Shown here: piece after piece, positions 43,801 through 53,700 of the stretch | Position numbering within the stretch: the first letter of the stretch is position 1 | How the letters are laid out: each line of letters opens with the position of its first letter | Assembly (NCBI GenBank): GCA_958510875.1 | Contig: OY294067.1 | Coordinates: forward strand, 277,618,742-277,682,741 | Length of the DNA: 64,000 nt | Reading direction: 5' to 3' | DNA from: Endomychus coccineus | Taxonomy: Eukaryota > Arthropoda > Insecta > Coleoptera > Endomychidae | Translations under genes and position numbers: made by a program | The notes under the pieces: model-generated | Seen by the model: the letters and a program-made list of their open reading frames with translations, nothing else | Database searches by the model: none | Told to the model about the DNA's origin: nothing

Positions 43801-46070
43801 TATCCAAATAATCTAAACCGTCACTCAAGATTTCAACCTTCCCAACATTTGGAAACCCATTCTCGAAAATTCCACTTTTCACATGATCACACAACAATGG
43901 TTGGCGAACCGTCGACATCAACTCGTGCTTTTGTGACGCAGAATGCATACGAAAGCAAAGAATTTTCAAGAATATTTCACACATGAGAATCATGCTATGT
44001 TAGCATGTATATGGGTTCCTATTTTAGCTAGTTCATTGGTGACTCCAATGATGTATTCTTCATCCAGAAGAAAATCTGGCGAATTGAGATTTATCACTGA
44101 GCATCAGGCCAAGATAAATGTGTTGAGCATCTCAAGACAGATACGACTAGTCAAATTTTATTTCCATTCTATGTTTGGTTCATCCTAGTAATATTGAACA
44201 TCCTGCATATATGAAATAATTTCAAAATGCATGCTGCTAAAACATCGACACCATGTTCTTGATAGACCACCCCATGACATAGAGTATAATTATCGTTTTA
44301 GCTGTTTCTATTTAAACTTCAGAAACGACATCGCGACTGCGGAACCGACCCTTTAACTGTTTCTTCAGGCATTAGTAGTTTCTTTGTATACAATATTCAT
44401 ATATAATACCACAAGAGCTTCAAAATTATCGGGTATTTCCAGATAGGTTCGTTGCAAACAAATGAAGGAGTCAAGTTTTTCAGGTTAAAAAATCACGAGC
44501 GCAAAGCGCGAGTGATTTTTCCTGAAAAACTTGACGACTTTATTTGTTTGCAGGGAACCTTGAGGGAAATGCCAGATAATTTTGAAGCTCGTGTGGTATT
44601 CGGGGGATTATTTTTCCGTCCCAAATGAACATTTCCTTTGACTTTTTTATCGATGGTGGACAGAATTCAACCTGTCAGTTTGAAGTTTTATATATAGCAA
44701 CTACCAGAGAAAATATTCAAAAAATATTCAGTATAATTCCATGTAGGTTGTACCACGTGACGTCGAATGGTGCAATTCTATTGGTCGATATTTGGGTCGG
44801 AAAAATAATCTATAATACACTATCCACACATATACACACATACTTTGGCTACGTGAATAACTAAGTCTAATTTACCTTCTCATACAAACTTGGTGTGCTT
44901 CAATCAATCCCAAAAAGAGGAAAGAAAACTCTTCCCATTGCACAACTAAGACTTCCTAGACGGAGATCCCGCGAAAATCTCCGTAAGTATTCGAAAATAG
45001 GGCATTTCGAAAATATCCAATTTTGATATAATTTGATTTTGCTTCCGTATCACTAATAACAAATTTGGTTATCCTATTCATTATAATTTTGTCCTCAATG
45101 GACATATTTACTTAGAGGGGGAGGGAGAGGGCTGTTGTCAAATGCTCAAATTAAGAAAATAGAACGATTTCTTCCTGCTAGACTTCGTTTTTCTATAGAA
45201 TGGTTGTGAAACCTTTTGTTCAGTGAGGTACATATTCCACATATAATATTATGATTTAGTAAATTGGAATTATTTTGTCACACTATTGGGCAGCCCATTG
45301 TTAAGAAAGTTCCCCCCACGTTGGGCGCCTATTATTATGAATTCCTGGTTTTATTATGCTTTTTACGGCTCCACGTTTGGATGCCAATTGTAATGGATTG
45401 CAATTAAATCTCGAGCACAACCCACGTCGTTCCACGTCCAACCTAGAATGTTTTGTTGAGTGTGAAGGGGTAATAACCTCCAATGTGTAAATTTTATGAA
45501 GGAATAGATCAATTTAATTATTAAATCATAATCAACTTCAAGTCAGTGAAACTCAATAAATAAAATTAGTGAAATTCTTATTGTGTAAAAAAGGGGAAAA
45601 GTATTTCCATATTAAAGTGTAGCAGGAATTTCATCATTTCACAACAAGACACAACAATCGAATTGTCAAAAAAAGAAATAGTAAAGTTAGCTTTGTTTCG
45701 TACCTTTTTTTTTAAATGTATCCAATCGAATACACAAATATCTTTGCGCTAAATGTACTAGATAGAATTATCATGCCTAAGTTCAAATGATTCTCAAATA
45801 CATTACTAATAGGAATTGTTGAACTACAGGTATTCATGAAGATGTTATAAGATGCTGAATGAGTGTGAGTTGACGGTTTTGACTAGAACCTAAAGGTCAA
45901 AACAGCTGTCAAACTTTCACCTGCTTTGTTCAGATGCTTTTATCATACAGTTTTATTCTTGAATAATAATAATATGCTTAAAACTCACCAATTTCTAAAG
46001 AGTGTTTTTTGGCAGGTATAGCAAACGGCGTACTGTGATGAAAAGGAGACGTATCTGTCACCGATTTCAT
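37395..46070 (-). CDS. Caspase-like gene D, catalytic His replaced by Asn
   Basis: Exons on the minus strand: 46070-45989 (probable), 42171-41899, 41121-40949, 38086-37960 and 37813-37395. They total 1074 nt and join in frame (357 residues plus stop), with phases 1, 1, 0 and 1. The large subunit shows GLVIIFNQEKYEN, the NKRVGTKRD loop, LGFNIEE and IPKMFVFQ, then ACKGTSRC, giving the QACKG active-site box with its Cys. The small subunit shows YSTLEG|HVSFRNE, GTWFIQELC and MPIFVSTLEKKFYL. The strand that should carry SHG reads IIVFVLTNGGASND, so Asn replaces His. A Cys without its His is expected to be inactive or strongly impaired. The reading frame and splice sites are otherwise clean. Closest family type is unclear (initiator/Dredd-like or other). 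Confidence 0.75.
37400..37485 (-). mobile_element. Transposon end fused to gene D tail
   Basis: The minus strand reads 'caggcacgtaaccagcgagg', followed by a C-rich run of 10 or more, then 'gaaattttat'. This is a typical DNA-transposon or MITE terminus style. It supplies the last codons of the predicted protein. Confidence 0.45.
37960..38086 (-). CDS. Gene D exon 4 (active-site Cys and p10 N-half)
   Basis: Acceptor 'ttctgtag', donor G|GTAAAA. ACKGTSRC at the start completes QACKG with the last codon of exon 3. ENIYPNMLWVYSTLEG ends the exon. Confidence 0.8.
38552..39103 (-). CDS. Unrecognised ORF inside a gene D intron
   Basis: An open frame of about 180 codons on the same strand as gene D, between its exons 3 and 4. 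It reads EEKKYVPVKLGKAEHDAILD, then VKSLEKIAKNTEIIKKNSLI, EPTIHQIREEFRILKRNNSV and AQYYLEGFLLDDDVKSYDD, and ends ELEINLNLINCFLA. It is acidic at the C-end and helical early. No in-frame ATG lies near its start, so it is either the last exon of a spliced gene, an alternative exon or a retrocopy. I do not recognise the family. Codon use looks like coding sequence, unlike the chance frames around it. Confidence 0.45.
39172..40921 (+). mobile_element. Mariner-like element with about 475-bp terminal inverted repeats
   Basis: 39283-39757 and 40446-40921 are inverted copies of each other (for example 'aattacatcatttcaaaag' near 39625 and its complement near 40560). The spacer encodes transposase remains on the plus strand: LNAARYLEILRGFVSDFL, YQLDGAPAHSTIAVHRQL, then TWPPRSPDLTPLDFYLWG and VQTREELLNRV. 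These match the second and third catalytic Asp blocks of mariner-like (DUF4817-associated) transposases. A stop (TGA for Trp) follows MFEDR, and the N-terminal half is missing. The outer 110 bp of the right arm is lost. It sits in gene D intron 3, about 27 bp from the exon 3 donor. Confidence 0.85.
40949..41121 (-). CDS. Gene D exon 3 (p20 C-half)
   Basis: Acceptor 'tttgtctacag', donor CAG|GTAAGC, 173 nt, phase 1 in and 0 out. AEDLSQVNSIIVFVLTNGG, then DQCYKADELWKKFAACKM and HIPKMFVFQ. Confidence 0.82.
41122..41898. other. Gene D intron 2, no feature seen
   Basis: AT-rich intron. A minus-strand frame at 41649-41876 has no recognisable content. Confidence 0.5.
41899..42171 (-). CDS. Gene D exon 2 (p20 N-half)
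   Basis: Acceptor 'ctgtaatccag', donor A|GTAAGT, phase 1 on both sides. A charged linker (KSDKFKEKKFEENKSYRQDE) is followed by EPGLVIIFNQEKYEN, NKRVGTKRDVETIITCFSRL and GFNIEE, the start of a caspase large subunit with the Arg of the S1 pocket. Confidence 0.82.
42570..43130 (-). pseudogene. Penelope-like GIY-YIG fragment, copy 1
   Basis: The minus strand reads GEVYIGETGRTVATRVKEHE, then SALSEHKFDTNNSHVLFENT and IFPNIWKPIFE. Its tail contains CTGAAGATGCCAAC then GGCTGGCGAAA, a hammerhead-like core near 42590-42640 whose cleavage-site segment is not conserved. A different Penelope lineage from the one at 50-54 kb. Confidence 0.75.
43200..43990 (+). pseudogene. Penelope-like GIY-YIG fragments, copies 2 and 3
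   Basis: Plus strand near 43290-43640: YRIPYSCCKVYIGETGRTV, SSLVEHKFDN, HPNNLNRDSRYYLTHIWKP. A second partial repeat of the C-terminal part (YPNNLNRHSRFQPSQHLE) lies at 43740-43900. It lies tail-to-tail or nested against the minus-strand copy. Confidence 0.7.
44401..44608. repeat. Large palindrome (foldback MITE-like)
   Basis: Nearly perfect inverted repeat: 'ataccacaagagcttcaaaa' pairs with 'ttttgaagctcgtgtggtat', and the centre is TCACGAGCGC..GCGCGAGTGA. The whole 208 bp can form one long hairpin. Confidence 0.85.
45120..45240 (+). pseudogene. Jockey-like C-terminal fragment
   Basis: A short frame reads RFLPARLRFSIEWL then LLFSEVHIPH, similar to the C-terminal segment after the (CT)n tract at 6500-6680. 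Only about 100 bp. Confidence 0.4.
45295..45480 (-). mobile_element. LTR-retrotransposon primer-site-like repeats
   Basis: The minus strand has 'ggcgcccaacgtgggg' near 45310-45335 and a variant, 'ggcatccaaacgtggagcc', near 45370-45390. These resemble the tRNA primer-binding region (TGGCGCCCAACGTGGGG) of Gypsy-type elements. No coding region is attached. Confidence 0.4.
45989..46070 (-). CDS. Gene D probable exon 1
   Basis: ATG at 46070-46068, 82 nt, ending at the donor G|GTGAGT (phase 1), which fits the phase-1 acceptor of exon 2. It encodes MKSVTDTSPFHHSTPFAIPA followed by KKHSLEI. An upstream in-frame stop (TAA) precedes it by 48 nt. Supported by splice signal and phase only, with no homology. 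There is no death-fold prodomain. Confidence 0.45.
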
Positions 46071-46965
46071 GGTATTTGCAGTTCTGGTGAACACATTAAA
46101 CTGAACCTCGCTAACTGATTAAATTTATTTTTATCAAGAGATTATATTGAAGGATATCCATTTGTTATTGTTATGTGCGTTATCTGATAGCTATGTAATA
46201 TACGATTAAATAGAGGCATCAAGAAAAATCGTTGTGGAACAAAGCCATGATGTGCCTCAACTATTTAGTGGAATTGAGTAATATGGTGAAATCTTAAGAA
46301 AGCGTAGTTTTGAAATCATTGCTCTATGAGATCTTCGAGGCTTTTACCCGATTTGGACCTGATATCCATGACAGAATGTCTAACCAAAGGTGATCTCCAA
46401 AAAAAAAATTGTACAACTACTCCCCTTGAAGAATTGGAGAAGGAATTGTAATCGTTCAAAAAATAGTTACTGCTTCATAACTTTATGTTGGTACAATATG
46501 TTCAGTGAAAAATGGGCAATATATGTACTTCAGGAACAGCTTCCTTTCATGAAAATAAGGTGATTCAAATCAACTAGTCCCAGTACAATTTTCCATCCAA
46601 GAGGTTAAATATAAAAGAATGAAAAAAATTTTACACCGGAATTTGTTAACTTTCTTAGATAATGGTAGTCAAATTTTGTGAAAAAGTTCTTATGCTGGTA
46701 AATACGAATATCTATTAGTTTCTTGCGTTAAATCTAGCAGGCATTATGAGCGCATCTGCCACTGTCTCATCCCCTTTAGATGTTTTGTAGAAGATAGGGA
46801 TTGTTGAAAAGTGATTTAACAACATTAGTCTTTTTGCTTGAGAAAAGGTACACTTGATGCATGTCGGTGCTGCTAAAGTGCGTCATTTTAGAGATTACGG
46901 AGTTTAAAGTTAATGCTAACATGTATGAAATACAATAATTTGTTAAATTAGTTTCAATTATAAAT
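46071..46965. other. No gene seen (5' flank of gene D)
   Basis: No coding segment recognised. Would include the gene D promoter if exon 1 is right. Confidence 0.35.
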
Positions 46966-46969
46966 TAAG

Positions 46970-47200
46970 TTCTGCATTTTTCAATATTTTGACTACATCA
47001 GAGGAAAACCTATAATGTTCGAGGAACATCGTGTGAGTCAGCGGGAGAAGATCCACAACTTCGCCGATAGAAAGGAGTTTGGCAGGTCTCGAGCTTGACA
47101 ATGAAGTGGCGACTAGCCTGAGCTTCTCTATTCCGCCTACCTGGAATCTCTCGTGGTGGAATAATAGACGAGATTTATGTAGAACACTAACCATGCAAAT
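46970..47200 (-). pseudogene. Jockey-like C-terminal fragment
   Basis: The minus strand reads SSIIPPREIPGRRNREAQAS then RHFIVKLETCQTPFYRRSC, matching SSVVPQRELPDRRTRRAHSS in the fragment at 6500-6600. Confidence 0.65.
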
Positions 47201-47459
47201 ATCTATATATAAATATATACTAGAAAGTCGGTTAGTACGCTGCACATATGCCAAAAGAGTCAAGATGGAGTGAGTAAGTGAGCCGAAAATGAAATTAGTG
47301 AAAATCAAACTATCTTATTTATTTCATTCGCTCATTCTACAGTTCGCTACGCTTACTCCGTTTCAAGTAAAATAGTCCGTTCGCTACGATCACTCCGTCA
47401 TTCGCATAAGCTTCCTTCAAGGGATAACAGAGCCAGGATTGGATTAGTGATTCTTCTAA

Positions 47460-47730
47460 ATGGCGAGCACACCAAGTCTCCGGAGGAGACACTGAGACTC
47501 ATAATGTCGGTTCATTTTCCTGGCTCCGGAGACAGAGCTCTGACAATCGAAAGAGTCGATGGATAGAGTGACCGCGGCAATTGCTGACTTTCGTCTGTCC
47601 TCCGACATTGTCAATTATGACAAGGTGAAGTGGGCCATATCCGAGTACGCACCGTATAAATCATCAGGCGAAGATGGAATCTTCCCGTCTCACCTACAAG
47701 AGGGTTTAGCTATTGGTTATAATATTCGGA
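47460..47730 (+). pseudogene. Jockey-like ORF2 middle fragment
   Basis: VNYDKVKWAISEYAPYKSS is followed by GEDGIFPSHLQEGL, the conserved region just before the RT domain (..I....YKSPGPDGI.P..LQ). Confidence 0.7.
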
Positions 47731-49299
47731 TTTTGTATTGCTACAGCCATTATTTCAAAGTTATGACGGGCAGTGAAAGTTGGGTTCATTCCAAAGGCGA
47801 GAAAAACTAATTATGCCCAAATGTTTGATGAAACCCAATTTACGTCTTAAGTAATTATTTAAGAAAATGGAAAATTTTTGAAAAAGCTAAGTCGTTTTTT
47901 CCGAAATTATACATTCTATACCTTTTCGAGCATATTGATAATACCCCAAATGAGAGAAATTACAGGTGGATTTTGCTCAAATCGACAATGATGCCATTCA
48001 TTTTGGTTTTATGTTTGAATAGTGCATGTGACTGTATTTATTCTGGTCATAGCTCAACTCCTTTATCACACTCTTCGACACGAAGTCAGACAAGTAGGTA
48101 TATTGTATTTAATCAACCTATTCCTAAAATCGTTAAGCAAAGTCCTAGAGCGAAAATGGTTACGTCATAGTATTTTTCATCGAATTTTGAGCTTCTTTGA
48201 GCCTGTCTGGATATCCGTCACGAAATATTGTCCCCTTGACAACTCAAAAGCGAAAGGTCCTATAATAATCAAATTCTAACATAGAATCGTTTGCTATTTG
48301 TTTTCAAACCGTATTGTTTGTCAAAAAAATCATTAAATAGGTACACCTTCTTCTGTGAGGTTGAAAAAAAAATCCCAAAGTATTAATTAAATCAATTCTA
48401 AACTTTCACATTAAATTGAAGTAGATTTGAAGCTGCTTTCAGTCAAATTTGAACAGAATCATTCAACAAATACAACAATTAAAACAATTGTTGAAGTACA
48501 CTTGAATATAACATCGTACATTAACAATATATAACCATATACCTGGCTCTTGCTCAGTAGACTCATGTTCGACTTCCAGAAGTGGAAAATCTGTTTTTGT
48601 ATATTTTCTCAAGAACCTCATTGATTTGAATATTATTTAGTTGTGTAAAGATAATAAAATGAATATCTTAATTGTTTCACTATCTTAACACAAATTCGAA
48701 AAGTCTTATAGAATGTGGAACAATTATATGAAAATCAGTTATCAAATCGATTGATTTGCGAAGAGTTACTTTGCCGTACACATTATTTATCTATTATACA
48801 AGCGGCAACACGTTTCTAGTTTTTCATTCTAGCGAGGGAAACAAAAATCTTTTCGAAAATCATTTCATGTAGTTTGTATGAAAAGAGTACTGCTCCGAGT
48901 ACTCTATGAATAAGCTTCTGGTTTGCAGTTATTCAACTTTGGATGCTTACATTTATATTTTCAGTAGAATAATCGCAAATATGACATTTAATTCAGCAAG
49001 ATTATGTATATTAGAAAGTCACTAATGAGTAAAAGCTGATTAAAACTGGTAGATACAAATATCACACTCCTTTTGAGAGCGGTCAATATTTGGAAGTACA
49101 GTTTGAAAGCTTTCCAAAGTATATAAATAAGAGTGTAAACTGTTATCAGTTTAATAATAATCTCCAAATAATTTACAAATAATTCATATCTGGGTCACAA
49201 AAAATAATCAAAAAGATGAATAAACATGCAAGTGGGTGAAAATATTTGCAATAATTTAATATTTCTTAACTTTTTTGTGAAAATTTTGGTCATTCCACA
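47731..49299. other. No supported gene
   Basis: One possible tiny exon on the minus strand (about 48595-48542, acceptor 'tacaaaaacag', donor G|GTATAT) reads FPLLEVEHESTEQEP, but nothing connects it. Otherwise nothing recognised. Confidence 0.3.
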
Positions 49300-50040
49300 C
49301 AGAACTGCCGTAGAATAACAAACGATGCCATCGAGAGATTCATATTACCAAGCGTCGGGGGTGAGTAAACGGCGGCAACGTCTTCAAAAGAGACCCTGCC
49401 AGTTCCATATTGCGTTCGTTCTCAAAGGAGGATAGCAGATGATGTCATCAGGACACCTGACACCTCCATATTTTGCCAGAGCGTTCTTGAAGGGGAATAA
49501 CAAACGTTGTTTTCGAAACGTTCTTATCATCTAGCGTATATATATATATATTCTGCATGCAGGAAAGATTCGAAAAGAAACGCGTGAACAATTGAATATT
49601 CATTATTCTATGTACATATAGAAATAAAAATCACTATCTATACTAGACGTCAACAGATGAAGTCTCCTTGAAGAACGCTCTGACAGAATATGGAGGTGGC
49701 AGGGACTCTAATGGAAATGTTGCCGCCATTACGCGCGGTAGTTTGAATCTTTCGATGGCGTCGTTAGTTATTCTTCCTTCAATTTTCTTTAGTTAACCCT
49801 CCCTGTGGCTCTTTGATTTAATTTTCTCGAAGGTTTTGTTAGTTATTCTCTTTCAAGGACACTGGAAAAATATGAAGGTGGCAGGTTGCAGAAAAAAACA
49901 GTTGCCGCCATCAACCAGCCCCCGACGCTCGGTAATACAGATCTCTCGATGGAATCGCTTGTTATCATCCTACAAGAACACTCTGGACGTAATATGGAGG
50001 TGGAAGAATTCCTGTTAGAAAAGTTGCTATGTTAGATGCT
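49300..50040. repeat. Inverted and direct repeats, unclassified
   Basis: The phrase 'agagcgttcttgaagggg' near 49480 has an inverted partner near 49665 ('ccttgaagaacgctct'). 'tatggaggtgg' and 'gccgccat' recur near 49690, 49730 and 49995. Probably a foldback element. Confidence 0.5.
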
Positions 50041-50149
50041 AAGTAACTGGGTTATTTGGCCCCCTTTTTATACGATTTTATACGTATAAAATCGTATAAA
50101 AGAGGCGCCCATCTGACCATTTTACGTATATACATGTATATATATATAT

Positions 50150-50700
50150 ATAATGTGTAGAACTGGATTCTCGGGTATTGATCCGCGTTGTGTGGTTTCG
50201 GTCCTCAAAAGGACCAATTTCACGACGTTTCGGCAAAGTCGCATTTGCCATCTTCAGGTGATTCGACCGTAGAGTCTGGAAAATCTAGGCGAACTGACGC
50301 TTACTTGGAGGGACAGGTATTTATATCCCCCGTTATGCTTGACCTTTGGACTTTCGAACTATTTCACGCTTGGTTGATTTCTACGTGTTTGGCTCCGAGT
50401 GACACGTTTGGATGACGTCATTGCGACGCTCGAATCAGCCGGAAAGTTTCCGTGACCTGTTGCACGTGCAATAGATACCTCGTTCTCTCTTGTTTTTGGT
50501 TGTATCTTCCGACTTTCTATATATTTATATATATGTTTCTTCTTAGGTTCTCGCGGACGTAATGTGTAGAACTGGATTCTCGGGTATTGATCCGCGTTGT
50601 GTGGTTTCGGTCCTCAAAAGGACCAATTTCACGACGTTTCGGCAAAGTCGCACCCGCCATCCTCAGGTGATTCGACCGCAGAGTGGAAAGTTCGCCTAGA
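50150..50700 (-). mobile_element. Penelope terminal repeat, inverted copy
   Basis: Reverse complement of the 3' end at 53398-53700, extended by a second inverted partial copy (50561-50690). Carries two hammerhead motifs on the minus strand (50224-50257 and 50633-50666). Confidence 0.85.
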
Positions 50701-53454
50701 TTTTCCACTCCACGGTCGAACCACCTGAAGATGGCAAACGCGACCCCGCCGAAACGTCGTGAAACCGGTCCCCCCGGGGTCGCGTTTGCCATCTTCAGGT
50801 GGTTCGACCGTGGAGTGGAAAATCTAGGCGAACTTTCCACTCTGCGGTCGAATCACCTGAGGATGGCGGGTGCGACTTTGCCGAAACGTCGTGAAATTGG
50901 TCCTTTTGAGGACCGAAACCACACAACGCGGATCAATACCCGAGAATCCAGTTCTACACATTACGTCCGCGAGAACATAAGAAGAAACATAATTAACCTC
51001 TACGGGGAGGAGGTTTTCCATCAAACAAGAAGTTTCGAGAAGTTGAGAACAAAGAGATCGAAACTTTTGTGCGACCTTACCTTTCTACGCCGCTGCCGGG
51101 ACCAGAAGATTATTCCAACCTGTATGAAACTTTCGTATCACACAAAGACAACTAGTACGAAGAACATCTTGAGAAGAACGAGTTTTGCACTGCTTCGAGA
51201 TGCCATTCACCAAACAAGAAGAATTCTGGATGATACTGACAGCAAGCTACTACGTGTTCACCTCTATCTCAGCAATGAAATCAATCCTTCACTTTGGGAA
51301 AGAATTGACCAGCTTGCCGAGTTCAGAGCAGAGAAAAACACTGAAATAACTATAGAGAAACAGAAGAAGAAGTTCAATCATCTGAAAGACACCCAGAAAC
51401 CTGAGGGAGACAGCACAAACATAGATCCTGTCAAAGTTGTCCATAACTTATCCGACCATTCTTTGAATAAGGCCTCCATGGATGTCCTTGCTAAAGGTTT
51501 TAACTTCGCTATTGCACCGGCACGCATTCCATTGGAAGACATCATTTGCAACGTGGAATCTGCTATAACTTCGCTGCAGGATAAAAGTGAAGCAGAGATT
51601 ATTCGCCAAGATGTGTCGCGTATTCTACGAACCTCGAAGCCACCTAAAAGGAACATTTCACACGACGAGTTCCTAGCACTGAAAGCTCTTCGAGAGAACG
51701 AAAGCATCATCATCCTACCAGCAGATAAAGGAAATGCAACCGTTGTCATGAACACAAATGACTACAGAACCAAGATGGCTGCGCTATTGGACGATCCGAC
51801 TTACAAGAAGATTAGGTCTGATCCCACTACATATCTAGAGAAAACAACGAAAGCGAAAATCAAGGCATCTCCTATCGATCCTGAGTTACAGTTACATCTC
51901 ATTCCAAGAGAAAAATCATCCAGATGTCCGAAACTATATGGTCTCCCAAAAATACACAAGCCAGCAGTACCTCTGAGACCAATAGTAAGCTCTATCGGCT
52001 CACCATCACATGCATTAGCAAGATTCCTAGCCAAGAAGTTACAACCGCACGTTGAGACAGCATCATCGTATGTGAGGAACGCGGAACACTTTATCGAACT
52101 TCTAGATATGCAAATAGTAGGATATGACGACAAATTAGTAAGTTTCGATGTAGCATCCTTGTTCACACAAGTACCCATAAACGAAGCCCTAGAGATCATC
52201 CAACATAAATACAAACCGGAAGGATACATTATTGACTTGGCCAAACACTGTGTAGCCAATACTTACTTTATGTACGAGGGACAGCGATATAGGCAAATCG
52301 AAGGAGCACCGATGGGATCACCAATCACACCAGTGATCGCAAATCTTTTCATGGAGGATTTTGAAATTAAAGCTCTTAACACAGCGCAACTAAAACCCAA
52401 ACTTTGGCTCAGATATGTAGATGATATTTTCGTTATTTGGCCACATGGAGAAGGACAACTAAGAGGGTTTCTCGATCACCTGAATGGAATCCATGATCGG
52501 ATAAAATTCACAATAGAAGCCGGAGAGAACAACCAATTACCATTTCTAGATGTTTTGGTAACAAAGAAAACTGACGGCAGTTTGGGACATACAGTATTCA
52601 GAAAAAAGACCCACACGAACCGATATTTGAATAGTAACTCGCATCACCATCCATCCCAGCTACAATCAGTCGTAAATACCCTCATGACAAGGTCAAAACG
52701 TCTCGCTGATGCGGAGAACTTCGATGGAGAAATGGAAACCATCCGAGCAGCCCTTAGGATGAATGGCTATTCAAGAAAACAGATTCATAACTCTCAACGC
52801 AAAAATGAGAAGGATGTCAACAATAAAGATCAACCAGTGGGAAACGCTTTTCTACCTTACATAAAAGGCACAACTGACAAAATCTGCAAAATACTGAGCC
52901 GTCATGATATCAAAACAAACTTCACAACAGAAGGGAAAATCAAAAATGTTCTTCGGAATCCAAAAGACAGAATTCCTCTAGAATGCCAAGGAGTGTACGA
53001 GGTGCCATGTGGTAATTGTGAAAAGACATACATCGGACAGACCAACAGACGCATTGATGTGCGAAAGACTGAACATGCAAACGCTGTGTCGAAAAACGAA
53101 ACCACGTCTTCACTAGCTGAACATGTAAGAAGTACTGGCCATATGATCAACTTTAGCGGCACAAAGACTCTAGCCAACATTGAACACTTCTACACCAGAA
53201 TAACCAGGGAGGCAATAGAGATCGAGAAACGTCCACATAGTCTTAACAAACGAGATGACGGACTAAGATTACCAGCAACATGGAAACCCGCTTTAGAAAG
53301 TCGGAAGATACAACCAAAAACAAGAGAGAACGTGGTATCTAGTGCACGTGCAACAGGTCACGGAAACTTTCCGGCTGATTCCAGCGTCGCAATGACGTCA
53401 TCCAAACGTGTCACTCGGAGCCAAACACGTAGAAATCAACCAAGCGTGAAATAG
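50683..53454 (+). CDS. Penelope-like element: RT plus GIY-YIG endonuclease, intact frame
   Basis: A 923-codon frame encodes the single protein of a Penelope-like retroelement. The conserved N-terminal text FEKLRTKRSKLLCDLTFLRR starts about residue 120. RT blocks follow: KLYGLPKIHKP (about 417), VSFDVASLFTQVP, GAPMGSPITPVIANLF (about 541), LRYVDDIFVIWP (YVDD about 577-580) and LPFLDVLV. A GIY-YIG nuclease has GVYEVPCGNCEKTYIGQT (about 770-787) with the CxxC typical of the group, then LAEHVRSTGH. It ends in a basic tail (SKRVTRSQTRRNQ). Catalytic residues are intact, so the copy may be young or active. The first 100 residues are encoded by terminal-repeat sequence including the hammerhead. The true start could be the ATG at 50863 or an upstream one. 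Confidence 0.93.
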   Translation: MESSPRFSTPRSNHLKMANATPPKRRETGPPGVAFAIFRWFDRGVENLGELSTLRSNHLRMAGATLPKRREIGPFEDRNHTTRINTRESSSTHYVRENIRRNIINLYGEEVFHQTRSFEKLRTKRSKLLCDLTFLRRCRDQKIIPTCMKLSYHTKTTSTKNILRRTSFALLRDAIHQTRRILDDTDSKLLRVHLYLSNEINPSLWERIDQLAEFRAEKNTEITIEKQKKKFNHLKDTQKPEGDSTNIDPVKVVHNLSDHSLNKASMDVLAKGFNFAIAPARIPLEDIICNVESAITSLQDKSEAEIIRQDVSRILRTSKPPKRNISHDEFLALKALRENESIIILPADKGNATVVMNTNDYRTKMAALLDDPTYKKIRSDPTTYLEKTTKAKIKASPIDPELQLHLIPREKSSRCPKLYGLPKIHKPAVPLRPIVSSIGSPSHALARFLAKKLQPHVETASSYVRNAEHFIELLDMQIVGYDDKLVSFDVASLFTQVPINEALEIIQHKYKPEGYIIDLAKHCVANTYFMYEGQRYRQIEGAPMGSPITPVIANLFMEDFEIKALNTAQLKPKLWLRYVDDIFVIWPHGEGQLRGFLDHLNGIHDRIKFTIEAGENNQLPFLDVLVTKKTDGSLGHTVFRKKTHTNRYLNSNSHHHPSQLQSVVNTLMTRSKRLADAENFDGEMETIRAALRMNGYSRKQIHNSQRKNEKDVNNKDQPVGNAFLPYIKGTTDKICKILSRHDIKTNFTTEGKIKNVLRNPKDRIPLECQGVYEVPCGNCEKTYIGQTNRRIDVRKTEHANAVSKNETTSSLAEHVRSTGHMINFSGTKTLANIEHFYTRITREAIEIEKRPHSLNKRDDGLRLPATWKPALESRKIQPKTRENVVSSARATGHGNFPADSSVAMTSSKRVTRSQTRRNQPSVK
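50725..50758 (+). ncRNA. Hammerhead motif, 5' terminal repeat copy a
   Basis: CTGAAGA, stem II around GGC..GCC, then GAAACGTC. Stem I CCAC/GTGA-like. The loop of stem II differs from the 3' copies. Confidence 0.55.
50857..50890 (+). ncRNA. Hammerhead motif, 5' terminal repeat copy b
   Basis: CTGAGGA, stem II GGCGGG/TTTGCC (with wobble pairs), GAAACGTC, stem I TCAC/GTGA. An ATG that is in frame with the RT protein overlaps the core end (50863). Confidence 0.65.
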
Positions 53455-53700
53455 TTCGAAAGTCCAAAGGTCAAGCATAACGGGGGATATAAATACCTGT
53501 CCCTCCAAGTAAGCGTCACTTCGCCTAGATTTTCCAGACTCTGCGGTCGAATCACCTGAGGATGGCGGGTGCGACTTTGCCGAAACGTCGTGAAATTGGT
53601 CCTTTTGAGGACCGAAACCACACAACGCGGATCAATACCCGAGAATCCAGTTCTACACATTACGTCCGCGAGAACCTAAGAAGAAACATATATATAAATA
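53455..53700 (+). mobile_element. Penelope 3' terminal repeat
   Basis: Starts after the stop codon and carries the hammerhead at 53556-53589 and the conserved segment 'ggtccttttgaggaccgaa', a short hairpin. Repeats the 5' repeat at 50820-50985. Confidence 0.85.
53556..53589 (+). ncRNA. Hammerhead motif, 3' terminal repeat
   Basis: Same as the copy at 50857: CTGAGGA, GAAA, ACGT stem III and cleavage-site C, stem I TCAC/GTGA. Confidence 0.65.

Noticed and set aside
46958..47308. 116-codon minus-strand frame
   Set aside because: The correct frame of the same strand gives the retrotransposon C-terminus; this one is an out-of-frame reading.
50824..53660. Minus-strand frames opposite the Penelope protein
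   Set aside because: Antisense shadows of the RT/GIY-YIG frame and its terminal repeats, without family motifs.
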